NCBI GenBank assembly: GCA_022575985.1
Contig: JAKSXM010000007.1
Span: 12,154,501 to 12,218,500 of the forward strand
Source of the DNA: Anagrus nilaparvatae
Lineage: Eukaryota > Arthropoda > Insecta > Hymenoptera > Mymaridae
Direction: 5' to 3'
DNA: 64,000 nucleotides
Positions 48,786-58,520 of the stretch are shown here, one piece after another (position 1 is the first letter of the stretch; the number at the start of each line of letters is the position of its first letter). Below the pieces are notes generated by a model. It had not been told where the DNA came from, made no database searches, and was given only the letters and a program-made list of their open reading frames with translations. A program made the position numbers and the translations under genes.

Positions 48786-50689
48786 TGCTAATAAAAATGT
48801 GTGTTCTTAAAATTGCCATAAAATTCAAAAATACTTTCGATCAATTCTATACAACGTGACTTTTCCTTCAAAAGTAAATTTTTTATTTTATTTTATTTCA
48901 ACTCACGTAAAAATTTAAGTCATAAAATTTTTTCATTTTTTTTTATATGTCGTACACTTTTTTTCATTTATCTTATGAAATACTACTAAAAAATACTTAT
49001 ATTTCTATTTATTTAAAAAATTTTGTTGAAAAACACGATAAAAATTTTGAAAGTCAAGTTAAAATACAAAACAAAAATTTGTAATAACAAAAATTCATTT
49101 AGTTTATTTTTTAAATTTTCAAAGATTTTACCAAAATTTTTTTCCAACAAAAATTGAAAAAGTTTTTTAGCATTCTTTGCCCTAATATTGAAACAATATG
49201 TCTAAAAATTAAATGTTTACTTTTTTAAAAATAAAACTTCAGTTTTTCAGTAAAAATTAAATTAATTTTTCTAAAATAAAGTTTGAAATAATAATTTTAT
49301 TAAAATTGTTATTACTTGCGGAGACTAAAATTTAAAATTAAAAAAGTTTTTTATTTTTTATAAAAAGATCAAGCTGTTGTTGATAAAAATTTTATTCGTT
49401 ATATAGCTTCTGATGCATTTAATAAGGTGTCAAGTGATTGTTCAAGTAAATTATTAAGTCTTTTTAAAAAATTTTCTGGTATAAAATTATTTTTTTAAAT
49501 TCAATAATCTGGGATTCAATTACTTTAATGCATCATTCATTTTTAATGTAAAAATAATTAACTTAAAAATTAAATTCTTTATTCTTTATAATAAAATTAA
49601 GTAACAAATAAAATTTTATAATTATGTTTATTTTAAATATACTGAAAGAGACCGTAGTGTTGGTAAGGGACTGGATTAATGTAAAATAATTAATTATTTA
49701 AATAATTTATAAAATTTTTAACTTTAAAATCTTAGTAAAAAATTTTTTGTTTAAAAATTAAACTATAAAAGTGCAATTTTTATTTTTTAAAAATATTTTA
49801 AAAATTTTTTGTATACTTTTTTTAATAACGTAATGGGAAGATAAAATAATCTATTTACTAAAATAGCTTCATAATGTACCATAATATTGAAGATTTTAAT
49901 TTCGTTTTTAAAAAATTTCATACATGCAATAAATAATCGCAGATAATTTTATACGAAAAAAAAAGAATAGTGCAATTAACGATATTAGTAAACAAAGATT
50001 AAAAAACATTGGTAAATATAACCTAAAAATAAGTAAATTTAACTAAAAAAATTGAACTTACAGTATCATAAATAAATTTTATTATTAAATTTTACTGAAA
50101 ACTTGACATTTAACCAAACTTAATTTAATTAACAAAATCGATATTTTTTTATATTTACAAATTTTTCGTATTAATTTTTTAATCTATAATTTAAAAAATT
50201 TTAATTTTTATATGCTTTGCCGCTATTATCCCATATGACGGTAACTTTATAGTCATTTGTTACATGCGATGTACGCAGTACGGTGGATATAGGCAAAAGA
50301 AAGAGACGGACTATATGTATATACGTGCATATGTCAGTATGTATATGTATGCGTGTAAGAAAAGGTTATAACGATAAAATGAATAAGTTCATGGAATGTT
50401 TTTATTATTACTAAAATATTATATTGCAGATTTTTATTTATTATTAACTATTAAATAATAAATTTCAGATATTTTCAGCTGTTTTAATTATTAAGCAATC
50501 ATCATAAAGGCAATAGAATTTTTTTCCTTTGAAGCAAGATTTTCTATTGTTTACATAAAAAAATAATGTTATTATATAAAAATAAAACAAAAGTACGACA
50601 CAAAACACACAGAAATTTTCTTTTCAGTTTTTTTTTATTTTTTATTTTAGGAATTTATCATACATTTAATACATGATATTTGTTGCTAA
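48786..50689. other. AT-rich intergenic DNA
   Basis: No gene is seen. A short TATATGTATA/GTATGCGTGT patch is at about 50310-50360. Confidence 0.45.
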
Positions 50690-50815
50690 AAAAAACATTC
50701 CGTTTGCCACAACCGGAATTCCGGTCAATTAGCCTTTTTCTGGGTGTCATAATATAAATTCCGGTAGTACAACCGGAATTTTCCGTTTGGGGCAGCCGGA
50801 ATTTTTTTTACAGTG
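50690..50815. repeat. Repeat family F copy
   Basis: AACATTCCGTTTGCCACAAC, GGAATTCCGG, ACAACCGGAATTTTCCGTTT and the end ATTTTTTTTACAGTG. Confidence 0.5.
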
Positions 50816-51039
50816 TAATAATTGTTATTTTTTCTATACATACCTTCTAAATTCATAGAAATTAAATAAAAACGAAAGAAAATTTCTTCGAAAAAATTTT
50901 TTCGACAATTTTCTTCGGAAAATTTTTTTCTTTTTAATTTTGACAACTGCCAATATTAATCTTTCTCTTTTATACACATATAACGTTTATGTGCATTTTG
51001 AATCTCGCGCCTTAGTGTATACATGAAATATTGTTTCTA

Positions 51040-51132
51040 TCGCTTCGGTAGGTGTCGCAACGCTTTAAAAATAAACTCGCAAATAAAAATTCGTTTTAAC
51101 ATAATATAAGGAGTGAAAAAAATTGCAAAGGC
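51040..51132 (+). promoter_or_regulatory. Likely U2 snRNA upstream promoter region
   Basis: The 90 bp before the U2 5' end is where a Pol II snRNA promoter (proximal sequence element about 45-65 bp upstream, no TATA) would lie. GTGTCGCAACGC and AACTCGCAAATAAAAATTCG stand out from the AT-rich surroundings, but I cannot prove a PSE. Confidence 0.3.
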
Positions 51133-51180
51133 ATCGCTTCTCGGCCTTTTGGCTAAGATCAAAGTGTAGTATCTGTTCTT
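51133..51180 (+). ncRNA. U2 snRNA 5' segment, first (outer) copy
   Basis: 48 bp identical to the inner copy at 51198-51245. It begins ATCGCTTCTCGGCCTTTTGG and includes the branch-point-pairing GTAGTA at 51166-51171, then TCTGTTCTT. It breaks off into 17 bp of unrelated sequence (AATTTCGACTATATGCG) before the second copy starts. No downstream U2 sequence belongs to it directly. Confidence 0.9.
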
Positions 51181-51197
51181 AATTTCGACTATATGCG

Positions 51198-51247
51198 ATC
51201 GCTTCTCGGCCTTTTGGCTAAGATCAAAGTGTAGTATCTGTTCTTAT
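51198..51247 (+). ncRNA. U2 snRNA 5' segment, inner copy, joined to the retrotransposon
   Basis: Nucleotides 1-50 of U2, including stem I, the GTAGTA branch-point-pairing sequence (51231-51236) and the TATCTGTTCTTAT target (51235-51247). The sequence then leaves U2 (ATTATTC instead of CAGC) and enters the 5' UTR of element 1. The remainder of the gene is at 55967-56119. Together they would make a U2 of about 190 nt, the normal size. Confidence 0.93.
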
Positions 51248-51311
51248 ATTATTCATTAATTTTATAAATTTAATTATAAATTTCATTTATTTTATATTAT
51301 TCATTAATTTT
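51244..51311 (+). repeat. 20-bp direct repeat in the 5' UTR of element 1
   Basis: TTATATTATTCATTAATTTT occurs at 51244-51263 and again at 51292-51311, 48 bp apart. The first copy overlaps the last bases of the U2 target. It looks like a duplication made during 5'-end joining. Confidence 0.85.
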
Positions 51312-51328
51312 TTTTAATACTTACTAAC

Positions 51329-54300
51329 ATGACACATGTGCCAAGAGAACCAGAATTGATAGATGGAACACTGGTGATCTACCACCCTACTCCCTCACCA
51401 GCTCTGTGTTCCATCTGTCACTCACAGGGAAAAAACATGGGTTCATGCAAATCAGTACCGAATATCAGGAGACATTATGTGACAGTGCATAAAATTGAAA
51501 AAACGCGTTATGTTTGTGGCGTGTGTGGGTTTTTTGATGAAACAAGCGGATACCCACTAAATAAAGTTAGAAAACACGCAGAGGCTGCACACCCTGAACT
51601 CACTACTCCTGCTGACCCCAATGTTTCTTCCCAAAATGTAGAGGTGCTGAATAGACGTCAACCTGCTCATGGCTCACGCGCGGTACCCGAAAATATTACT
51701 AACACTACAGCTAACAATGAAAATCAGCAAGCGTCCATCGGGCGGCCGTGCTCCTCACAAGAAAATCAACATCCTTCTAATGGCAATCGATCATCGCAAC
51801 AGAGCAATCCAATTAATGATACAGCATCCATAGAGGATTTTCTTCAAGAATGTCAAGAGCAACAAGAGCCTAGCCATATACAGGGCCAACCTGAAACATC
51901 AGACTTGATAGCTCCTGCAAACCAGTATACAGGACAAACTAGGCGTAGGCGCGTTTTAAGACGCATTAGCAGTAGCAGCGAGTCGTCGGATGACTCACCA
52001 TCAAATTCAGCGGCAAATATGTCAACAGCTAGAGTCCCTTTACAACATACATCCAGCAGCGAACTAACAGTAGCTGCACAAGGAAGTACGGGATACCAAG
52101 AAACGCTGAATGATCTTAATTTTGATTCTGATATCAACCCAGATGAAGGTCCGACGACTTTTAATGAAATACAGCCCCTAGAGGCTCCTAACATCACGGC
52201 TAATGACACTCTTGACAGCAGTACCAGCAATGCTCTAAATACTTCACGGATGTCAATATCAGCAATTTGGAGAGCTCTTGTCTCGCAGATTTCCTGGCCA
52301 CAACCAAACTCAACTTCAGATGATGATCGTGTTTCTCATGACAGCAGCGCAAGCGTTGATCAAATCCATTCACCACTGTCGGCATCATCAGTTGGAAGAG
52401 CGCTTATTACGCCATCATTCCCGACAGATTCCAGCTCAGCACTAGAGGACACGACCGTGCCAGACGTACCAGTAAGTACATCAACGCAGAACACGCGACG
52501 CGAAATCGATATCCGAGCCATGCAGGTGACGCATACTGAATATGACCCGAGTCTCGGCATAGATGTTTCTACAACATCCCCCAGTACTGATGTCACAAAC
52601 GAAGGTAGTTACATGACAATAAGTGACCTGACGAACGAACAGACCCGGGAAAATACTATTCTCAATCCTTCTGCAAACAGAAATCTTCACAACCAGCCAG
52701 TGCCTGAAGCGCCTCCAAGAGCGACTGTTGGTCGGGGTAGTCGCAATATACCACGACAACAACAGCCGACTGTTGAGCAGGCTGAGCTAATGACGATACT
52801 GGATGGTGTAGTGAACCCGCAGCAACTTGAGGAAATTGCGCCTCAAGTTGCTAGTTTTCTAGGTAGATTTTCTAATGTAGAGGATGAGAATCGACATCAA
52901 ACTGTTCGACGTAGACATAATAACAATCGACCTCCAAGAGCAGTCCCGAGAGACGCGGAGGTTGATCGAATCGCTGCGGCGACTCGACTACAGAGCCTCT
53001 ACCGTAATAATAGAAAGAAGGCGATTCAAAAGGTTTTAAATGGCCCTATGCCAGTATGCGATATTGACAAACATAGGGTCCAAGAATATTTTACAAATGT
53101 ACACGCCATACGAGACTCTGCAGGCGAGTTGCCTGCTGTTTTCGATCAGCCACCGCCAAGTAGGGAAAGCTGTGATCGCCTGACTGCGCCAATTTCAAGG
53201 GTAGAAGTCGTAAAGAGACTCTGGAAAATGAGTAATTCGTCCCCTGGACCGGACAGGGTAACATACAAAGACTTGAAAAAGGCGGACCCAGGCTGTCATG
53301 TGCTCACTGCCTACTTTAACAAGGTGATGCAACTCGAGACTGTTCCTTCAAGTTGGACAACTTCCAACACCGTCCTTTTATATAAAAAGGGCGAAACACA
53401 GGATTTACGAAACTGGAGACCGATTGCCATGGGAGACACCACCCCAAAGCTTTACGCTGCTATTATGGCTGACCGGATTACAACCTGGGCAGTCGCTAAT
53501 AGTCGGCTGAGCGCATCTCAGAAGGGCTTCCTGAATTACGAAGGTTGCTACGAGCACAACTTCGTGATGCAGGAGGCCATTCTCGATGCACGAAATAGCA
53601 AGAAGGAGGTCGTCATAGCATGGTTAGACTTAACCAATGCTTTCCCATCCGTTCCCCATGATTCAATACATAAGGCCCTCGAGGCACATGGGCTTCCTGA
53701 AAAAACAAGACGGATCATAAAGTCACTTTACAGTAACTTGACCACTCAAGTACGAACTACCGCAGGATACACTGATCCAATTCGCATTCTTTCGGGAGTC
53801 AGACAGGGATGTCCATTGAGTCCCATAATATTTAATCTCACACTTGAACCTGTTCTAAGGTCTGTCCAAAGAACAGGTCAAGGTTACCAATTATCTAATC
53901 AAAAAATCAACAATTTAACGTATGCGGATGATATGGCATTCCTGGCGGATTCAGTTGAGGGAATGCGCACGCTTCTAAGAACAGCTGAGGAAGCGTCTAC
54001 CTTGGTGGGACTCACATTTAATCCCCAAAAATGCGCATCACTACACCTTAAAGGTCGTGGGGATGGTGCAGTCTTACCAACGGTCTTTACTATCGAAGGA
54101 CAGTGTATCCAGACACTACGATCCGGTGACCCTTACCAACATTTAGGCATCCCTACTGGGTACGAGGTGCGTCAAACTCCTGTGTCATCTATCGAGGATG
54201 TCAGGCAGGACCTTGCTAAGATCAATGACTCCTTGTTGGCCCCTTGGCAGAAGCTCGACGCTATGTCGACCTTTATATTACCAAGGCTAGATTTTTTACT

Positions 54301-55573
54301 CCAAGGTGCCAACGTGGAGAAAAAACCTCTTAAAGAGGCCGATAAAGTAATTAAAAAAATGGCAAAAAATTGGATGAGCCTTCCTCAGAGAGCTAGTGCG
54401 GAGGTTGTCTTTCTCCCCCCGAACAGGGGTGGGGGAGGCCTACTTCCTCTAGCCGATATGGTCGATTTGCTGACCGTCGCACATGCATTCAAGATTTTAA
54501 CCTGCAAAGATGCGACTGTGAGTGAATTGGCCATGTCGTCACTCAGAGAGGCCACCTCTATTAGGATGAAAAAAGAGGCTTCTGAGGTTGATTGCGCAAG
54601 GTTTCTGTCGGGCAGCCTTGATGATGACATGATGGTGGGAACACAGACAGATTCCTTCTGGTCCAGGTCGAGAAATGCTGCCCGTAGGCAAATTACCCGA
54701 CTTGGATTGAAATGGCACTGGAGTGTAGACCGCCACGAATACTCACTAGAGTGCAACACGACAGGAGACAGGACAGTAGTTGTGCTTCCACAGTCCAGAT
54801 CACAGATAATACGCAGGATGCGAGCAGCTCTTACTGGTCATTACTTAAAATCACTGCTCGCTAAAAAAGACCAGGGTAAGGTTTTTGAAATAACAAGCAA
54901 GTGCAAGTTTTCAAATCACTATTTGCGATCTGGAAGCTTCACTCGCTTTTGTGACTGGCGCTTTGTTCATCGAGCTAGACTCAATTGTCTACCACTAAAT
55001 GCGGCTAGACATTGGGAAAGGCAAGGTGACAAACGCTGTCGTAAATGCGGCCACCCGCAAGAAACCTTGCCCCATGTTATCGGGCACTGTGGAGTGCACG
55101 CAGACGCGATCCAAAGACGACACAATAATATACAGGACCGTCTCGTTAAAGCACTAAAGACCCGTGGGACAGTGACTACAAACCGGACTATACCAGGAGA
55201 AGTCGGCGATTTGGCCATACTGCGTCCTGACATTGTCATACGTGACGATGTCAAGCGTCATATAATTATTATCGATGTAACCGTTCCCTTTGAGAACCGT
55301 ATGGTCGCATTTGACGAGGCTAGACAACGTAAAGTTGATCATTACCATCTCCTAGCCGAGAGTCTCAGAGGAAAGGGTTACACGGTTGAAGTAGATGCCT
55401 TTGTCGTTGGCTCTCTTGGTGGATGGGACTGGCGAAACGAGCGGATCATCAGACTCCTTAACATCAACCAGCGTTATGCGCAGATGATGAGGAGCCTGAT
55501 GATAAGCGATACGATTCGCTGGTCAAGAGACATATATGTCGAACACGTTTCTGGAGTACGGCAATATAATTAA
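51329..55573 (+). CDS. Utopia-like retrotransposon polyprotein (reverse transcriptase and restriction-like endonuclease), element 1
   Basis: 1414 residues in a single uninterrupted frame from the first ATG. Two N-terminal C2H2 fingers (Cys27, Cys30, His49, His54; Cys63, Cys66, His83, His88) probably bind target DNA. Residues about 95-500 are a Ser/Thr/Gln/Pro-rich disordered linker. A conserved helical block (ATRLQSLYRNNRKKA) precedes the reverse transcriptase, about 600-960: WRPIAMGDTTPKLYA, WLDLTNAFPSVPHD (catalytic Asp767), GVRQGCPLSP (823-832) and YADD (865-868). Beyond lies the thumb and linker, a CCHC knuckle (Cys1237, Cys1240, His1249, Cys1254), and a PD-(D/E)XK endonuclease (Pro1300-Asp1301, Asp1316). 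The protein should nick U2 DNA and prime reverse transcription on the nick. All catalytic residues are present; the frame ends SGVRQYN. Confidence 0.95.
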   Translation: MTHVPREPELIDGTLVIYHPTPSPALCSICHSQGKNMGSCKSVPNIRRHYVTVHKIEKTRYVCGVCGFFDETSGYPLNKVRKHAEAAHPELTTPADPNVSSQNVEVLNRRQPAHGSRAVPENITNTTANNENQQASIGRPCSSQENQHPSNGNRSSQQSNPINDTASIEDFLQECQEQQEPSHIQGQPETSDLIAPANQYTGQTRRRRVLRRISSSSESSDDSPSNSAANMSTARVPLQHTSSSELTVAAQGSTGYQETLNDLNFDSDINPDEGPTTFNEIQPLEAPNITANDTLDSSTSNALNTSRMSISAIWRALVSQISWPQPNSTSDDDRVSHDSSASVDQIHSPLSASSVGRALITPSFPTDSSSALEDTTVPDVPVSTSTQNTRREIDIRAMQVTHTEYDPSLGIDVSTTSPSTDVTNEGSYMTISDLTNEQTRENTILNPSANRNLHNQPVPEAPPRATVGRGSRNIPRQQQPTVEQAELMTILDGVVNPQQLEEIAPQVASFLGRFSNVEDENRHQTVRRRHNNNRPPRAVPRDAEVDRIAAATRLQSLYRNNRKKAIQKVLNGPMPVCDIDKHRVQEYFTNVHAIRDSAGELPAVFDQPPPSRESCDRLTAPISRVEVVKRLWKMSNSSPGPDRVTYKDLKKADPGCHVLTAYFNKVMQLETVPSSWTTSNTVLLYKKGETQDLRNWRPIAMGDTTPKLYAAIMADRITTWAVANSRLSASQKGFLNYEGCYEHNFVMQEAILDARNSKKEVVIAWLDLTNAFPSVPHDSIHKALEAHGLPEKTRRIIKSLYSNLTTQVRTTAGYTDPIRILSGVRQGCPLSPIIFNLTLEPVLRSVQRTGQGYQLSNQKINNLTYADDMAFLADSVEGMRTLLRTAEEASTLVGLTFNPQKCASLHLKGRGDGAVLPTVFTIEGQCIQTLRSGDPYQHLGIPTGYEVRQTPVSSIEDVRQDLAKINDSLLAPWQKLDAMSTFILPRLDFLLQGANVEKKPLKEADKVIKKMAKNWMSLPQRASAEVVFLPPNRGGGGLLPLADMVDLLTVAHAFKILTCKDATVSELAMSSLREATSIRMKKEASEVDCARFLSGSLDDDMMVGTQTDSFWSRSRNAARRQITRLGLKWHWSVDRHEYSLECNTTGDRTVVVLPQSRSQIIRRMRAALTGHYLKSLLAKKDQGKVFEITSKCKFSNHYLRSGSFTRFCDWRFVHRARLNCLPLNAARHWERQGDKRCRKCGHPQETLPHVIGHCGVHADAIQRRHNNIQDRLVKALKTRGTVTTNRTIPGEVGDLAILRPDIVIRDDVKRHIIIIDVTVPFENRMVAFDEARQRKVDHYHLLAESLRGKGYTVEVDAFVVGSLGGWDWRNERIIRLLNINQRYAQMMRSLMISDTIRWSRDIYVEHVSGVRQYN

Positions 55574-55966
55574 TTAATATTAAAATATACTTATTCATAC
55601 ATTTCTTTTTTTTCTATTTTTAAATTTATTTCTGTTCTTTTATTACTTTCATTCTGCTGTAATGCCTACCCAGTCACGTTTCAAGGGTCATATTCAATTA
55701 TTTATTTATTTATTAAGCAAGTAATTATAGATTTTTTTTTATAATCAAAATTTTATATTGTTTGTTATACAAATAATTTTTTTTATCTTTATTTAATTAT
55801 AAGCAGATTTATATTTATATTTATGTAAATTTACATTATATGCTATGTTAATCTAAGCAAAAATGAATTTAATAGAGGGGACTGGAGGCCCCGCAATTCC
55901 TCCAATAAAATGTAAATTTTTACCCTCCCCTTGTGGGGGGGCAGTTCTTTTTGAATAAATATTGTT
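55574..55966 (+). promoter_or_regulatory. 3' UTR of element 1 with a conserved hairpin pair
   Basis: 55874-55946 can form GGAGG/CCTCC around CCCCGCAATT, then CCCTCC/GGGGGG around a short loop, ending GCAGTT about 20 nt before the target. Element 2 has the same arrangement with a different stem sequence. In R2-type elements such 3' structures are what the reverse transcriptase recognises; that role here is inference. Confidence 0.6.
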
Positions 55967-56119
55967 TATCTGTTCTTATCAGCTTGATATCTGGTACGCC
56001 TCTCATAGAGAGGCCAGAATATCGAACTGATTTTTGGAAACAGGCGAAAAGTCCGGGGCTTGCTCCGTTTTCGCCACGGGTCGACCTTGCCTTGCAGTAC
56101 CGCGAGGAACGGCCCAATA
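55967..56119 (+). ncRNA. U2 snRNA 3' segment, copy 1 (interrupted gene)
   Basis: Starts at TATCTGTTCTTATCAGC and continues through stem II (GCCTCTCATAGAGAGGC), the Sm site ATTTTTGG (56030-56037), stem III (GGCGAAAA 56043-56050 with TTTTCGCC 56068-56075, loop GCTTGCTCC) and stem-loop IV (TTGCAGTACC loop), ending CGGCCCAATA. All U2 landmarks are intact, except that the U2B''-binding loop starts with C (56091) where U2 usually has A. Without its first 37 nt it cannot make a normal snRNA. Confidence 0.93.
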
Positions 56120-57968
56120 ATTAATTTAAAGATTAATTTTTCTAATAAAGGGTTTCCAAAGATCACTTCGATGTTCTAAGTGCGCGTGTGTTTGCTCGGG
56201 GCTTCGTTCGTGCGGTGGTTGCGGTGCCCGGACCAGGGAGCGCCAGCGGTAAGTCTGCATCTACCTAACACCTATATGCTTTCCTCTTTCCTCTCTCTAC
56301 TCCTCTCTCAATAGTTTCCAGGATACATGCGTGCGTGCCGTTCTTCTGTATATGCAAATATATAGCAGAACGCGCCAAATGCTTCCGCCCCCACTCGCAA
56401 ACCGCATGGCGAAATAATTATATATTTTTTTTAACACAGCTATTGTTTAAATAACCATCTATTTTTTTTCTAATTACAATAACTCCTTTTTTATTAAATA
56501 TGGTTTATTTACTTATTCCCTCTAATTTTCTCCCAAAATTTATTTCAGCTAATTATAAAAAGTGATAGTTATATTCGCGTGTGTTTCTTGTGATAATAGC
56601 AGTAAGAAGTGTAGTTCGCGGGTGTTTTCGTGTGAGCCAAATACATGTGTATTCCAGTTATTAAAACACTCGCAAAATAATTTTAATCTTACCTAAAAAG
56701 TGTAAAATACCATGTACATGTATGTATATATGGGTATATATGCATATTTATATGCATATATATGTATATATATAAGTATATATGTATATGGTTATGCCCG
56801 CATATATATATATATATATATATTTATCATCTCAAAAAATTACATGTATTGGTACGAGCACCGGCGGGCTCTCTTCGTATTTTAAATTAACGTTAATTTC
56901 ACGAACATTGTTTCTGCAACAATGTACGTATATTATTTATTAAGAAAAAATTAATTTATAGTTAAAACGTGCATAAACTTTTACTTTTTTTTTATTTTCT
57001 TACTTAAAAAAGGCTCTTTCTCTTTCCTTTGCACGAGCGAAGAAGAAGAACGAAAGGAGGCCCCGTAAATTCAAAAATAGTGCGTACGATAAGGCTGTCT
57101 GTAACGTGCAAATAGCTCTTTTATCTTAGCACACGATCGTTCTTCTTGACTCATTTTTTTTTTTTTCTTTATTTTTAGAGAATGAAACTGAGAAATATGA
57201 ATGATCGTTTAATTATTTACTCAACTTTTATCGTTTTTATAGCAATAGATATAGTATAACAATAACAATTAAATATTTTTATTATAAAAAATCGGTTTTT
57301 TCTCTCTTTTTTTTTCTCATGTACAAGTTCGCGAGAAACACAAATAGCTAAAAGCGAGTAGCATATCACTTCGGCATGCGGGGAACGAACGAAAGCGGCA
57401 AGCTTCGCGGTGATTTATTTAACAGCTTTTTTATTATAATTTTCTATTTTTATATTTCTTTGTTGCGCCGACACAGTATGTATCCACAGTTCTCGAGCCT
57501 AGCTATACAAATAGCAAGGAAGCATACCTCCTAAGGGCCCCGAGTACGCGCTCTCTGATTTACTCCTCCGGAGTGAAACCGAGAGCGATGCACGGGGTCT
57601 CCGGCACGTTAGTCACTAGATACTCGAGCGGCTCGGTGACCTGTACAAGTTTACGGGGTACGGTTGCAAGGGGATTCTAGTGCATAAGCCCATGCTCGCT
57701 TTTTGTCGGTCTATCGGGGCTACACGCACGGCTGTGTGATGCATACGTATTTTATCCTGCACCATACGGTACAACTCGCGTGTGGCTTCCGGTGGACCGG
57801 CAGAGAGATAGCATTCTTTAAAAATGAAAATTTTGCTTTTTTTTTCCGCTTTCTTCTTTCTTTTTTTCTTATCAGCATATAGGTGGTATTTGCGGACGAC
57901 GCAGGGGCTCCCGGGGCCGGGCGCCGCGGCTAGCGGTCGCGTGTGGCTCCGAGCTCTCGCACTGTAGT
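56120..57968. other. Region between the two U2 elements: mixed GC, no ORF
   Basis: Contains GC-richer patches (56185-56260, 57340-57420, 57480-57800, 57895-57960) separated by T-rich and TATA-repeat tracts (56715-56825). A donor-like site (GCCAGCG/GTAAGTCT, exon end 56248) is followed 66 bp later by a pyrimidine-rich acceptor (CTCTCAATAG/TTTCC), so a spliced non-coding transcript is possible. No protein frame is seen. It may be old U2-repeat spacer, the promoter region of another gene, or a UTR. Confidence 0.4.
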
Positions 57969-57992
57969 ATCAAGTGTAGTAATCTACTTATT
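57969..57992 (+). pseudogene. Possible degenerate U2 5' scrap before element 2
   Basis: ATCAAGTGTAGTA (57969-57981) followed by ATCTACTTATT lines up with U2 positions about 26-50 (ATCAAAGTGTAGTATCTGTTCT) with small gaps. It is the only U2-like sequence on + that I find upstream of element 2. The sequence before it does not match U2, so this may be chance. Confidence 0.3.
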
Positions 57993-58520
57993 TTATCCTA
58001 TCTATTTATACTGTATATTTTAATACATATTATTTATTTTTTAATATAAATCAATTTTATTATTATAACTTTATATATATAAACATAGTCATATATATTT
58101 TTTAGCATTTTTACCAAATATTTAAGTATACATCCAACAAATAACCTTTGATCTCAGCCCTGATTTTCTCTAATCTAGTCAAAGTTATATTATTCGTTTT
58201 TTAACATATATATTGTTTAAATTATATTTCATTTTTTTTTATTATAAAGCTTTTTTTAAACATAAAAACCCCGCGTAGAAAATTAAGAGCGAGAAGCGAC
58301 CCACAGCCAACACATTCGCATTATCTCTTGGTGCTAATTTTTCAAATAATTAATCAACTCATATTCTTTTTTTTTTCAAAAATTACAATTGTCCTATTAT
58401 TATTATTGCTATTATTTTTAATTTTATGTAAAAGTTTTTTCAAACATTTAGATTACTGATCCTTTTTGCAAAATTTTTAATTTTTTTTTTTTCTGTTCAC
58501 TTTTTTTATTCTTTTTTTTT
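57993..58520 (+). other. Probable 5' UTR of element 2
   Basis: AT-rich, with T-tracts just before the start codon as in element 1. TCGCTTCTCG occurs on the minus strand at about 58288-58297, a ten-base match to the U2 5' end in the wrong orientation and probably chance. Confidence 0.4.

Larger units (their letters stand above)
51248..55966 (+). mobile_element. U2-specific non-LTR retrotransposon, Utopia-like, element 1
   Basis: About 4.72 kb inserted in a U2 snRNA gene, flanked by TATCTGTTCTTAT (51235-51247 and 55967-55979; 11-13 bp duplication, ends ambiguous by one or two T). It has a short 5' UTR (about 81 bp), one ORF of 1414 codons and a 3' UTR of 393 bp that ends directly at the target without a poly(A) tail. 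The single ORF, C2H2 fingers, CCHC knuckle and restriction-like endonuclease place it among R2-type (early-branching) non-LTR elements. The U2 target and host type fit the lineage described as Utopia. GC content is far above that of the flanking DNA. All landmarks are intact, so it is recent and possibly active. Confidence 0.92.

Noticed and set aside
51853..55348. Minus-strand frames of 62-125 codons inside the element ORFs (also 58578-62615)
   Set aside because: Shadows of the high-GC retrotransposon coding sequence.
55920..56166. Short frames over the U2 3' segments (also at 63238-63432)
   Set aside because: They cover structured U2 RNA and element ends; not protein genes.
58286..58300. 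Ten-base match to the U2 5' end on the minus strand (TCGCTTCTCG)
   Set aside because: Wrong orientation, no extension into the following U2 bases, so likely chance.
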